Both the position numbers and the translations under genes were made by a program. Of a DNA stretch of 64,000 bases, positions 34,061 to 46,529 are shown one piece after another. Under the pieces are notes generated by a model. It worked only from the letters and a program-made list of their open reading frames with translations. It was not told the DNA's origin and ran no database searches. The stretch is taken from the NCBI GenBank assembly GCA_030141605.1, contig JAQGDQ010000447.1:123501-187500 (forward strand), written 5' to 3'. Positions within the stretch are counted from its first letter, which is position 1, and the number at the start of each line of letters is the position of its first letter. Origin of the DNA: Tubiluchus corallicola. Taxonomy: Eukaryota > Priapulida > Priapulimorpha > Priapulimorphida > Tubiluchidae.

Positions 34061-34577
34061 AGGATTTGGAGAAAAGGTAAATCTGTTATTCTGGAATAGT
34101 TTGCTGATGTTGTTAATGTATTTAAATATAAAAAGCAGAGTAAAATATTCTTTGTGTGCTTCAATGATTGGGAATTTTAACGTTTTCTCAGGTTAGTTGT
34201 TGAAGCTTTGAATTTTTGTCCACCTGCCTTACGTTAAGTCACTTGTTCTTTCCTTTAATCCAATGTGATACTTTAACCGATAATCCATCACACAGCCATG
34301 TCAACTCCCAAACCTCCTATGCGTGCAGCAATTTGCTTAGCCGTATAATTAACAAACTCGTCTCACAACAGTAGGGCGTCCTGCTTTACGGCCTCCTGCC
34401 TGCGACGAAGACCTAGAAATTTCCTCGTAAATTAGCCAAGAGCACGCTATAGCACGCCTTCTTCGACTTTGCCTGGCAGGTTCAGCTAGCAGAATGAAGC
34501 CAGCTACTCTAATGCAGAATAGATTAGCTTCTATATTATTAGTGCAAGTATTCAGGAGACATATCTTGGTCCTATAA
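34061..34577. other. No gene recognised
   Basis: A slightly GC-richer patch at 34300-34500 has no motif I can assign. Confidence 0.35.
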
Positions 34578-35265
34578 TATAGGTTTTACACGTCAAATGT
34601 AGACACAGGAAAGTTCAAATGTGACTTAGGTAAGTCAAATGTAGACATAGGAATTTCGAATGTGTTTTGGTAACTCAAATGTGACTTAGGTAAGTCAAAT
34701 GTAGACAGGAATTTCGAATGTGTTTTGGTAACTCAAATGTGACTCAGGTAAGTCAAATGTAGACATAGAATTCTACATTTTATTTGTCAACGTTTTACAA
34801 AAAATGTCGGCAGAAAAGAATAAATCGGTTCCCACTTCCCAATGAACAGTGAATCACTAATTAGTTTTTTAAGTAATGCATTAGCACTGCATTAATGAAT
34901 TAGTTTCTCTCAAGAAACATTGTTTATTTTAAGAATGTATTGTTTTCTCTAACAGTTCCAATGGTATGTAAAGTTTACAGAATATTAGTGAACTATTAGT
35001 AGACCTATAAAGTTATTATTTTCACAGCAATTATTAAATTAAGATTAAAGGAGATTAAATTTAACATCCTTAAGCTTTACCACCTATCCACATTTGAGAC
35101 ACCAATGTCACATTTGACTTACCAAAAACGCTTAAGATTTCTTGAAAACCATTGTTAACACATTTGAACTATCTAAGTCTACATTTGAGTTACCAGGACA
35201 CATTTGAATTACCTAAGTCTACATTTGACTTAAGGTAGGTCTACATTTGACGTGTAAAACCTATA
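34578..35265. mobile_element. MITE family C, copy 3
   Basis: TATAGGTTTTACACGTCAAA to ACGTGTAAAACCTATA, 688 bp, with the full core (AATCGGTTCCCACTTCCCAA, TAGTTTTTTAAGTAATGCAT). Confidence 0.88.
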
Positions 35266-35509
35266 TAAGCGACAACTGTGACATTCAAAGCCAGATTAGC
35301 CTTTTTATGTACGGATTAATTCTTTAATAGGAGACTTTTCTGTGTTCAGATGATGCTATAATCACGCTATTTAAGAGTTACTGCTGCAACGTTTACTGTA
35401 TGTCTTTATGGAGTAATTATAGTAATGGCGTGATAAATAGACTGCGTATTACATACATCAATGGCACCAGAAAACTGTTTCGCTTAAACTACGATTGCAG
35501 TGCTCTATA

Positions 35510-36213
35510 TATAGGTTTTGCATGTCAAATGTAGACCTGCGTTAACTCAAATGTAGATTTAGGTAATTCAAATATGGATAGGTGGTAAAGTTTAAGGATG
35601 TTAAATTTAATCTTCTTTAATTTCAATTTAATAATTGCTCTTAAGTTAAAATAACAACTCTATAGGTTCACTAATATTCTGTAAACATTACGTACCATTG
35701 GAACTCTTAGAGAAAACAATACATTCTTAAAATAAACAATCCATCTTGAGAGAAACTAATTCATTAATGCAGTGCTAATGCATTACTTAAAAAACTAATT
35801 AGTGATTCACTGTTCATTGGGAAGTGGGAACCGATTTATTCTTTTCTGCCGACATTTTTTGTAAAACATTGACAAATAAAATGTAGAATTGGTGTATATA
35901 TTAATAATTGTATAATTGTTAACTTATTTATGTACAACACTTTTAAGTGTTCTTATCAAATAAACATTTTCTTTACATTTGAAAAATTTATTAACGTCCA
36001 TACAAATAGTTGCAAATTAATTAAATATAATAAAAATTGATGCTGCCGATAGCACCATGACCATAAAATATAATTTTAGTTTGGTTTTATCTTTTTGTAA
36101 TTTGCACTTAAATGAGTTAATTATCGATTTATTCAAAGTACCGCATCTACATTTGACTTACCTAAGTCACATTTGAACTTTCCTGTGTCTACATTTGACG
36201 TGTAAAACCTATA
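35510..36213. mobile_element. MITE family C, copy 4 (opposite core orientation)
   Basis: TATAGGTTTTGCATGTCAAA to ACGTGTAAAACCTATA, 704 bp. The core is inverted relative to copy 3, 245 bp away. The pair therefore forms two large inverted repeats (about 34580-35260 and 35510-36210). Confidence 0.88.
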
Positions 36214-36547
36214 TATTAATATATTGCCGTATATTTTGTCAGTCGAGTTCTCTTTAGCAAGTCAGTAAGATGCGGCAAAGATGTAAGTTTGATTTCTTCA
36301 TATTTCATATTATTATACATTTTCATTATAGCCGTTAATTATCTTTTTGACATTTGTTTAGCAGAAAATGTTTTTATTTGCTTCAGATAAAACGAAGTCG
36401 AGTCTCACATAATATGTCAGTCAGTCAGTCAAATATGTCATGATGTGATAGTGATTTTGAAATCAGACGATGATTGCCCATTTTGGACAATAAAAAATCA
36501 TAAATTACATCTAAAAGACTGTTGGACTTGAATTTAGCGCATGTCGC
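36214..36547. other. No gene recognised
   Basis: Spacer with a CAGTCAGTCAGTCA run at about 36416-36430 and no frame. Confidence 0.4.
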
Positions 36548-36738
<191 letters not shown>

Positions 36739-37366
36739 AAAGCACACGTTCAAGCATAACGTTTTGAATGAAGCTGTACAGTAAAATGTTATTGTTACAA
36801 TTGCACAATTAAGAAAATGTAACACTAAAGAAATTATTAAAATTTTTGCATAAAACACATAAATCGTTAGGGTGTCTAAATTGTGTGGATTTGTAAATTC
36901 GTTCGAAATCGGATACAAAGTACTTTAATGTGAAAATTATGAAAAGCTCAAGAATTCGCTGTACCTACAGATATAACATGAGATTGTACCAGCTCAGTAA
37001 TTTTAATCATTCTTTGTCGGCTCAAAATTAACAGTAGGGAGTTCAGTTAAATCCTGTTAATCCCCTTTTGATGAGTTTGACTGTAAAAGTTAACCATTCT
37101 GCTCTTGCGCATGCGCAGTGCGCTCCGCAGAGACGGATTGGCTTCGCGCACTTTCAGGATTTCCCAAACTTATAATAACAATACTGGTAATGATGAAGGC
37201 AGAATGAACGTAGAAGATGCGTTTGCTGGTTGTGTGAATTTTCGTAGCTACGCTGCATTGATTTTTCATTTGTTTGCGACTACAGTCTCTCATCATGGAT
37301 CTAAGGTAAGATTTAAACGTTGCGTCACAATGCATGTCAAACGTAGTACAGAAATCTTCGACTAAA
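36739..37366. other. No gene recognised
   Basis: Frames of 86 and 81 residues on opposite strands at 37090-37365 overlap each other and have no motif. Confidence 0.35.
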
Positions 37367-37693
37367 CTTTACAATTCCCCACGCACAAAAAATTTGTTCG
37401 TGAAGCTGATTAGGATTAGGATTAGACAGGGCCTATTTCAGCCTAGGCGAGGCCCGGGGAAGTGGGGCGTGTGAGGCACCATGGGGGGGGGGGGGGGGTA
37501 GAAGTGCCGGGGGCCGGGCGCTACCATGGTGGGCGCCCAGAAAATTTCTGAACTGCTAGAACGCCGGAGAAGCATTTTCGAAGAGAAAATATGGAGTTAT
37601 ACAGTTGTTAAATGAAAGAACAATTGAAAGAAAAACTGCTTTATTCTCAAGATCAGTCCTTAATGTCAAAAGTGGCAAACGGCGCGCGTGCGG

Positions 37694-37782
<89 letters not shown>

Positions 37783-37854
37783 GAAAGTAGAGTGAAAGAG
37801 AATTGAAAAGAAGAAGAGAAAGAGAGAGATAGAGGGAAACAGAGAGAGAGAGAA

Positions 37855-37885
<31 letters not shown>

Positions 37886-37892
37886 CGCGAGA

Positions 37893-37942
<50 letters not shown>

Positions 37943-38145
37943 GCAGTATGTTCGCATAAAGCAAAAAAAATGTTACCTTGGCGCGAGGCCCCCTGTAGGG
38001 TGAGGCCCCGGCGAAGTATCCCCACTCCCCCCCTTGAAATAGGCCCTGGGATTAGGGTTAGTGTTGGCGTTAGGGTGACGGTCAGAGTTAGTTCTAGGGT
38101 CCAGGTTAGAGTTACGGTATTTAAATTTTGTGGGGAAATGTAAAC
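37367..38145. mobile_element. TIR element with TTAGGA/TTAGGG core, invaded by (GA)n
   Basis: Left end CTTTACAATTCCCCACGCAC, right end TTGTGGGGAAATGTAAAC. Internal GATTAGGATTAGGATTAG follows the left end, and TTAGGGTTAGTGTTGGCG lies near the right. A second inverted pair (AGGGCCTATTTCAGCCTAGG and its near complement ending AATAGGCCCTGGG) brackets a G-run, a GC-rich block and (GA)n at 37696-37939. That central part may be a second element nested in the first. Confidence 0.55.
37696..37939. repeat. (GA)n microsatellite
   Basis: Two GA-rich tracts with AAG interruptions, the second with a GCGC interruption. All Ser-Leu and Arg-Glu frames over it are artefacts. Confidence 0.95.
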
Positions 38146-38351
38146 TCCTTGCAAATCAACAAATTTCAAATTATTTATAAATTAAGAACTCATCATCTTT
38201 GGTACTTCCGTTGTGCACCACTCATAATTCGATCTGCTGTCAACTGTCTAGACTCTACGTTATTTAAATCAAGTGGAGTATTTAGTAAGTCTTTCTTCAG
38301 AGCATCTAAATGTGTGATCAGCTGTCCTCATCTTGGTTTCTTCCCAGGTAA

Positions 38352-38645
38352 TTAGTGCTTGATGTAATGCTGTAGTAAGAGGAGATTCCTGTGATTACAT
38401 AACGGCAGGCCCAATCCATCTAAGCCAACACACTCCTGTAACTTCTCTATAGCCTCACTCCCCCTTTCTTTCTTGTTCATTAAATTATATGGATCTTGAT
38501 TTGATATTTTCTTTGGCCATTTTATACCCACATCTTTCTGTACAGACGTCTTTCTGAAGACATTGATTTCATTTTTCTGAGCAACTTTGACTGTCCATAA
38601 TTCAGAATTATACAAGAATACAGCTTCTACAAGTGACGATAACAC
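38352..38645 (-). mobile_element. LINE ORF2 C-terminal fragment
   Basis: A 97-residue frame with VEAVFLYNSELWTVKVAQKN and KWPKKISNQDPYNLMNKKE, the same LINE type as 29010-29888 and 53163-53448. It is truncated on both sides. Confidence 0.7.
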
Positions 38646-39127
38646 TAATAGAATCTCTCCACCACTTTAAAAAGAAATTAAAAGAATATCAATATAACAG
38701 GTTTCAACTTCCACATTGTGCATCTGACACTAATTACACAGAATCAACTTTCATCTACCCCCCCCCACCCCTGACTCCATATAACAATTAAAAATGTAAA
38801 TTTTTTAAAAAAATTATGTAATGTAATACGTGTTATGTTAGTTTTGTAATGTCAAATGTATAAATAGTGTAAAATATGTCATGTAAAATTTAATGTACTT
38901 TTGTAATATTGTTTTGTAAAAATAGTTTAATATGGTGTTTGTAAATATGTTCATTTATTGTAAATAATTAGGCCTTAGTTTTGCACTTTAGTTTTTTTAG
39001 TATGCACTGGACGCATTTGTCTTGAACAGTGTTATTCTAACATTACGCTGAGGCTTACTCAATTTTATTATAATGAGTGAACCATTTTAATGACAAATAA
39101 AGAATTAATATATATATATATATGTGT
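38646..39127 (+). mobile_element. CR1/L2-like LINE 3' end with AT tail
   Basis: Begins in a frame reading ESLHHFKKKLKEYQYN and ending at a stop near 38790, then a 3' UTR and AATGACAAATAAAGAATTAA with (TA)n and (TG)n. This is related to, but clearly diverged from, 22822-23250. Confidence 0.65.
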
Positions 39128-39385
39128 GTGTGTATATTTAGTTTAGTTTCTGTAGTGAGATTCGGACTTTCGAAGATGTCTGAAATCTTTACAAATTAAA
39201 AACTGGTTACGCAGAGTTGAGTAACCACTTAGTCAAAATTAGCTGTCTAATTAGCTGAAACAAGTAATCAGCTTGAAAGATTTCGATAATTTTGGCGAGG
39301 ATTTGAGCCAGCAAATTATTGTTCTATCCACGTATAGATTTTGATGCTGAAATTAAGTAACGTGGCTTCTAAGATTGGAGTATAA

Positions 39386-40266
39386 TATAGGTTCTACACG
39401 TCAAATGTAGACACAGGAAAGTTCAAATGTGACTTAGGTAAGTCAAATGTAGACATAGGAATTTCGAATGTGTTTTGGTAACTCAAATGTGACTTAGGTA
39501 AGTCAAATGTAGACATAGGAATTTCGAATGTGTTTTGGTAACTCAAATGTCTTAGGTAAGTCAAATGTAGATGCGGTACTTTGAATAAATCGGTAATTAA
39601 CTCATTTACGTGCAAATTACAAAAAGATAAACCAAAGATAGTCATCACCTCTTTCGTAAAAAGCGTTGTTTATCCTCAAACTAAATTCTTTGATAAACCG
39701 TAACGTCGGTAGAAAAGTATAAATTGGTTCCCACTTCCCAACGAACAGTGAATCACTAATTAGTTTTTAAGTAATGCATTAGCACTGCATTAATAAATTA
39801 GTTTCTCTCAAGAAATAGTGTTTATTTTAAAATTGTATTGTTTTCTCTAACAGTTCCAATGGTTTGTAAAGTTTACAGAATATTAGTGAACTATTAGTAG
39901 ACCTATAAAGTTATTATTTTCACAGCAATTATTAAATTAAGATTAAAGGAGATTAAATTTAACATCCTTAAACTTTACCACCTATCCACATTTGAGATAC
40001 CAATGTCACATTTGACTTGACATGTGTCTACATTTGACTTACCAAAAACGCTTAAGAATTCTTGAAAACCATTGTTAACACATTTGAATTACCTAAGTCT
40101 ACATTTGAGTTACCAAGACACATTTGAATTACCTAAGTCTACATTTGAGTTACCAAGACACATTTGAATTACCTAAATCTACATTTGAGTTACCAAGACA
40201 CATTTGAATTACCTAAATCTACATTTGAGTTAACATACGTCTACATTTGACATGTAAAACCTGTAT
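39386..40266. mobile_element. MITE family C, copy 5
   Basis: TATAGGTTCTACACGTCAAA to ATGTAAAACCTGTATA, 881 bp. It has two 60-bp modules at the left and four roughly 45-bp modules at the right. Confidence 0.87.
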
Positions 40267-41100
40267 AATGTTGAAGCTGACTTGAAACTGTTGATACTCA
40301 AACTTTTGGTTTTTAAGTTGAGTAATTTTATGATCGAATTGAGTTGCGTCAGGCTCATAGTGAGTAAATTGGTGCCCAGCGTATGCTATAGTTACTCAGT
40401 TTGAGTAATAAACACGTTCACTCAAGGTGTACGAACACACTCGTTTTCAAAACGTCCACTTTGAGTGGACGGTTTCGTTTTGTTTCACTTTTAAAATTTG
40501 TTACTAAGATTTGTATTAGATGTGAAAGAAGTAAAAATTGTTACCCTAAACACAAGTTAATGGAAAAGAGCGCGTGGAAAATGAGAGATAATGGTAACAA
40601 CTCAGTGAGTTTACTACTCAGGCTGAGTAACCTGTAGAAAATATGTTTTAGGGGCGAAAGACAGCAGTTTAAAAATTAATCGTTTTTGGTTGCTCAAATT
40701 GAGTAGCTTAATGTTCAAACTAAGTAAATTAATACTCAAATCTACTCATTTTGAGTATTAATTTACTCAGTTTGAGCAATAAGTTATTCGTGTTGAATGT
40801 GAAGTCACTCATTTTACCCATTAAGGCATTCTTTTTGAACATTAAGTTACTCATTTTAAACTTTAAGTTACCCTATTTTGAATGTTAAGTACTCATCTAC
40901 AACTGTAAATTTACACAACATTACATTAACAAAAGTTACGCAAATTTGTTGTTAACGTACTCAAATCTATGCAGTAATGCGAATTGAGTAGCTTACTGGA
41001 CTCAGTTGCTATTTGCAGTAACGAATAACGTACTCGTGTTGAGTAGCTGTATTTTCGAGTGAGTTCGTAGTATCTTGGTGTAACTAATACTCAGTAAACG
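40267..41100. repeat. Degenerate repeat region rich in TTGAGTA/TACTCA
   Basis: Many inverted and direct copies of TACTCAA/TTGAGTA. A strong imperfect palindrome is centred near 40743: CTAAGTAAATTAATACTCAA to the left is mirrored by TTGAGTATTAATTTACTCAG to the right. No open frame is credible. It may be a foldback element. Confidence 0.6.
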
Positions 41101-41674
41101 CGTCAGATGTCGCTTCATTAATTGCAATAATTAATAAATTTGCTCGCTACATTTTATGGCGTTTTTAATTCTGATTCATCATCATATTGCAAAATGGCTG
41201 CCCGTTTCCATGACACTGTTTTTATCATTAAATTAGCGTTGTGATGCTGTGCATTAAGGCCCATTTGCGCGTTTCCCTTCCAACATAATTTGCATTTGAT
41301 TGGCATTCTGCACCCTTGTACGTTGTCGATCTTCTTCGTTCTTACGTTCCTCGTTCTTTCCCTTTCAAAATCCAATACTTTCCTTTTCTTTACGTAAACA
41401 TGCTATTCGTAAGTGTATTTTACATGGTGCATTTTGTTAAATAAATAACCTCTCGTGATAACATTGATTTGAATCGCGTGAGTTTTGCCAACCGAACTTG
41501 TTAGTAAAGATCAATTCAACAGACCAGATAGCTGCCGTGATTCAGAGATTGAGATTTTTTCTGTGACAACTATTGACGAATTTGGCCAGACGAAAAGAAA
41601 CTGTAAATGGGCCAATTTAACTTTTCATCGGTAATTCCCTGCTATGGTAAATGCTGTTCTGACTCTTTCGTAGT

Positions 41675-41677
<3 letters not shown>
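41101..41677. other. No gene recognised
   Basis: A 73-residue - strand frame (41375-41154) has no motif. Unique-looking sequence. Confidence 0.35.
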
Positions 41678-41731
<54 letters not shown>

Positions 41732-41805
41732 GTCGTCATCATCATCATCATCATCGTCGTTGTCATATATATATTGTTGACAATATATCATCATCATCAT
41801 CGTTG

Positions 41806-41881
<76 letters not shown>

Positions 41882-41892
41882 TATCATCGTTG

Positions 41893-41935
<43 letters not shown>

Positions 41936-41956
41936 TATCATCATCATCATGATCAC

Positions 41957-41989
<33 letters not shown>

Positions 41990-42065
41990 GATCACCACCA
42001 CCACCATCATCATCATCATCGTTGTCGTTATCGTCATCGTCGTCGTCACCAATGTCATCATCATC
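41678..42065. repeat. (CAT)n microsatellite
   Basis: About 390 bp of ATC triplets with GTC, CAC and GATCAC interruptions, split once by the palindromic CATATATATATTGTTGACAA. His, Met and Asp homopolymer frames are artefacts. Confidence 0.96.
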
Positions 42066-42684
42066 ACTACAATTCATGCTTTTGCAGTTGCGATACATAA
42101 TTGATGCTTCCGGATGCAGCGGCTCGCAATGTAATCTCCTGCAGACAATTCTACTAAAGTCAAAATTTCCAAACGTCACCCCTGAGAGATTCGACGTCGC
42201 TAGGTGCCCACAGAATCAATCCTTATCCAGCAAGCCCTGAAATTGCATCAGATTGTTGCTGGAAATTGAATATTTATGAGGTTGGTCCGATTTCAGTTGC
42301 TTAAAAGTAGATAGATGTTGGACGGTCACCTCTTTTGTCGATAGCTCTCAGACGAATTGTCTCCTCTTCTTTATTAAAACTGGTTTGACTTGAATTTTTA
42401 CGTAGGTAAGCAGAAGCTGGTTGAAATGAAACTTTCATTAGATAGAAATTCGTTGAAGATCACCTTGTGGTTTAAAACGCCTGCTAAAATTGCAGGAGAC
42501 CTGGCTTCTCAAAATTTATGCCATGATAATAAAAGTGATTACTGAATTTCGAGTCACTTAACTTACTCATAGTTGAGTTGTATTTTATTTTAATAGAAGT
42601 GAAGAACTTTAAAGAGATTATTTGAACGAAATAACGTCAACTTGTTTTGAGTTTTGATCAAGTTACACCTTTTGATTTTTTTGT
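42066..42684. other. No gene recognised
   Basis: Unique-looking DNA with short frames only. Confidence 0.35.
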
Positions 42685-43683
42685 GACTTAGGTAAGTCAA
42701 ATGTAGACATAGGAATTTCGAATGTGTTTTGGTAACTCAAATGTGACTTGGGTAAGTCAAATGTAGACATAGGAATTTCGAATGTGTTTTGGTAAATCAA
42801 ATGTGACTTAGGTAAGTCAAATGTAGACATAGGAATTTCGAATGTGTTTTGGCAACTCAAATGTGACTTAGGTAAGTCAAATGTAGACATGGGAATTTCG
42901 AATGTGTTTTGGTAAATCAAATGTGACTTAGGTAAGTCAAATGTAGACATAGGAATTTCGAATGTGTTTTGGCAACTCAAATGTGACTTAGGTAAGTCAA
43001 ATGTAGACATGGGAATTTCGAATGTGTTTTGCCAACTCAAATGTGACTTAGGTAAGTCAAATGTAGACATGGGAATTTCGAATGTGTTTTGGTAAATCAA
43101 ATGTGACTTAGGTAAGTCAAATGTAGACATGGGAATTTCGAATGTGTTTTGGTAAATCAAATGTGACTTAGGTAAGTCAAATGTAGACATGGGAATTTCG
43201 AATGTGTTTTGGTAAATCAAATGTGACTTAGGTAAGTCAAATGTAGACATAGGAATTTCGAATGTGTTTTGGTAACTCAAATGTGACTTAGGTAAGTCAA
43301 ATGTAGATATAGGAATTTCGAATGTATTTTGGTAAATCAAATGTGACTTAAGTAAGTCAAATGTAGATGCATTACTTTGAATAAATCGGTAATTAATTCA
43401 TTTAAGTGAAAAAACAAAAATATAAAACCAAATAAAAATTATATTTTATGGTCATGGTGCTATCGGCAGCATCAATTTTGATTATATTTAATTAATTTGC
43501 AACTATTTGTATGGACGTTAATAAATTTTCCAAATGTAAAGAAAATGTTTATTTGATAAGAATACTTAAAAGTGTTGTACATAAATAAGTTAACAATTGA
43601 CTTGACATGTATCTACATTTGACTTACCAAAAAAGCTTAAGATTTTTGAAAACCATTGTTAACACTTTTGAACTACCTGAGTC
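42685..43683. mobile_element. MITE family C, copy 6, with 60-bp module array
   Basis: From 42685 to about 43380 a unit of exactly 60 bp (GACTTAGGTAAGTCAAATGT ... AATTTCGAATGTGTTTTGG) is repeated about 11 times with few differences. Other copies hold one or two units. The right part carries core sequence, and the right terminus is replaced by the TATAGG start of copy 7. The 225-residue - strand frame through it follows from 60 being a multiple of three. Confidence 0.85.
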
Positions 43684-44506
43684 TATAGGTTTTACACGTC
43701 AAATGTAGACCTGCTTTAACTCAAATGTAGATTTAGGTAATTCAAATGTGTCTTGGTAACTCAAATGTAGACTTAGGTAGTTCAAATGTGTCTTGGTAAC
43801 TCAAATGTAGACTTTGGTAGTTCAAATGTGTCTTGGTAACTCATATGTAGACTTGGGTAGTCCGAATGTGTTAACAATGGTTTTCAACAAATCTTAAGCG
43901 TTTTTGGTAAGTCAAATGTAGACACATGTCAAGTCAAAAGTGACATTGGTATCTCAAATGTGGATAGGTGGTAAAGTTCAAGGATGTTAAATTTAATCTT
44001 CTTTAATTTCAATTAACAATTAGTCTTAAGCTAAAATAACAACGTTATAGGTTCACTAATATTCTGCAAACTTTACATACCAACTGGAACTGTTAGAGAA
44101 AACAATACATTTTTAAAATAAACAATGTTTCTTGAGAGAAACTAATTCATTAATACAGTGCTAATGCATTACTTAAAAAACTAATTAGTGATTCACTGTT
44201 CATTGGGAAGTGGAAACCGATTTATTCTTTTCCGCCGACATTTTTTGTAAAACGTTGACAAATAAAATGTAGAATTGGTGTATATATTAATAATTGTATA
44301 ATTGTTAACTTATTTATGTACAACACTTTTAAGTGTTCTTATCAAATAAACATTTTCTATACATTTCAAAGTACCGCATCTACATTTGACTTACATAAGT
44401 CACATTTGAGTTACCAAAACACATTCGAAATTCCTATGTCTACATTTGACTTACCTAAGTCACATTTGAACTTTCCTATGTCTACATTTGACGTGTAAAA
44501 CCTATA
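43684..44506. mobile_element. MITE family C, copy 7
   Basis: TATAGGTTTTACACGTCAAA to ACGTGTAAAACCTATA, 823 bp, joined directly to copy 6. Confidence 0.87.
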
Positions 44507-44830
44507 TAAGTTTAGATAATATTGTTCAACGTTTGAAAAAATAATCAGGTCATTTGTAACACACTTTTCCCTAACTAAGCTAAGTATATGTTATTTTGTC
44601 TTGTCGGCAAGATTTATAATAAGTGACATTCTGTGGTGCACACTGGGATAGTAAACCAGTGACGTTTTACCACTTTACCATTTTATATTACTAAGAATTT
44701 TCTTTTCTAGTTACATAAATCTTTCGAACAGGTATACATAAAACTAAGTGACACTACTTTTTACGGAAAGTTTTTACATACTATAAATTTGCATTTCCCC
44801 CCTGTAATTTAGATTGAGTATTATTACGTT
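44507..44830. repeat. Dispersed repeat F, copy 3 (diverged)
   Basis: Its left part, GTTTAGATAATATTG and GAAAAAATAATCAG, matches 24106-24150. The middle, ATTTTCTTTTCTAGTTACAT, matches the other F copies. Confidence 0.5.
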
Positions 44831-45099
44831 CCGTGACATTTTCACCAGTGACAGACAATCTAATGCAAGCGCTAATGTGTACCAAATCTCATGGGTTTAA
44901 GAGATTTGCATTTGCTGAAGTTCTTAAACATGGAGCAACAGAGTAAGCAATTCGAGTTGACAATTATCTGTCACGTAAATATAACAAAACTTCATTAATT
45001 ATGACGAACTAACTAAAGTTGAGCACCGACATTACTCATGTCAAATTATTCATTTTGAGTATTAGTAGATTACAAATGGACATTGTCAAGCTACTCTTT

Positions 45100-45470
45100 T
45101 ATAGGCTTTACACGTCAAATCTAGACACAGGAAAGTTCAAATGTGACTTAGGTAAGTCAAATGTAGACATAGGAATTTCGCATGCGTTTGGTAACTCAAA
45201 TGTGACTCAGGTAAGTCAGATTTAGACATAGGAATTTCGAATGTGTTTTGGTAACTCACATGTAACTCAGGTAAGTCAAATTTAGACATAGGACATTTGA
45301 CTTGACATGTGTCTACATTTGACTTACCAAAAACGCTTAAGATTTGTTGAAAACCATTGTTAACACATTTGAACTACCTAATTCTACATTTGAGTTACCA
45401 AGACACATTCGAATTACCTAAATCTATATTTGACTTAACGTAGGTCTACATTTGACGTGTAAAACCTATA
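45100..45470. mobile_element. MITE family C, copy 8 (core-less)
   Basis: TATAGGCTTTACACGTCAAA to ACGTGTAAAACCTATA, 371 bp. Left and right modules are joined without the unique core. Confidence 0.85.
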
Positions 45471-45599
45471 GTACCTAATTTTACCTTAGAATTAGCAACT
45501 AATCAAAATTGTATCTAACCTTCAAGTATCAGACAATTTAATAAACATCAGGCTACGTGAACCTGGGTAATACTAAACAGTAAAACCGATAATAATGCA

Positions 45600-45986
45600 A
45601 AAAATCACTATTTCAGCGATTGATGATGATCGTGAAAAGGTCAAAGGTTAAATGTATCAGACAACGCATTTCAGTACACTTGACAACGCCTCGCAGCCCA
45701 TGCTGTTGTAATTGTAACGTGTTTTAACTGCTAGCTAGAACCTTACCTAGTTCACTTTTTCTTGTCCCCAAGCAAGATCCAGCTCGTAAATCACTCTACG
45801 CACAGGCTAATGCATAACCAAGTAAAGTCAGCATCAACTGACGGTACTGAACTAATGCTGGCAGACGGCTTTGCTTTGCCCACATGCCACGCGACGGTTG
45901 TAGTTAAGACGCGTTACTGTGGCGCATTTAACCTTTGACCTACAGCAACTGCACGTGCGCACAACGAAACTGTGAAAAGGCTTATT
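45600..45986 (-). mobile_element. MITE family B, copy 4
   Basis: Antisense family B: GATTGATGATGATCGTGAAA at the left and CAACGAAACTGTGAAAAGGC at the right, ending CTTATT. Its terminal T is shared with the TATAGG start of family C copy 9, so the two elements abut. Confidence 0.8.
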
Positions 45987-46529
45987 ATAGGTTTTACATG
46001 TCAAATGTAGACCTGCGTTAACTCAAATGTACACTTAGCTAGTTCAAATGTGTTAACAATGGTTTTCACGAAATCTTGAGCACTTTTGGTAAGTAAAATG
46101 TAGACACATGTCAAGTCAAATGTGGATAGATGTTAAAGTTTAAGGATGTTAAATTTAATCTTCTTTAATTTCAATTTAATAATTGCTCTTAAGTTAAAAT
46201 ATCAGCGTTATAGGCCTACTAATAGATGCACTATCTTTGGTGTATCTTTTTCTAATTTGCACTTAAATAACTTAATTACGGATTTATTCAAAGTAATGCA
46301 TCTACATTTGACTTACCTAAGTCACATTTGAGTTACCAAAATGCATTCGAAATTCCTATGTCTACATTTGACTTACTTAAGTCACATTTGAACTTTCCTG
46401 TGTCTACATTTGACTTACCTAAGTCACATTTGAGTTACCAAAACACATTCGAAATTCCTATGTCTACATTTGACTTACCTAAGCACATTTGAACTTTCCT
46501 GTGTCTACATTTGACGTGTAAAACCTATA
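45986..46529. mobile_element. MITE family C, copy 9
   Basis: TATAGGTTTTACATGTCAAA to ACGTGTAAAACCTATA, 544 bp. Confidence 0.87.

Noticed and set aside
33849-34196. 115-residue + strand frame
   Set aside because: It lies antisense over a CR1/L2-like LINE 3' end.
42663-43340. 225-residue frame with a perfect 20-residue repeat
   Set aside because: It is the 60-bp module of MITE family C. Single modules elsewhere read in the same frame by chance, and no start context or flanking gene supports coding.
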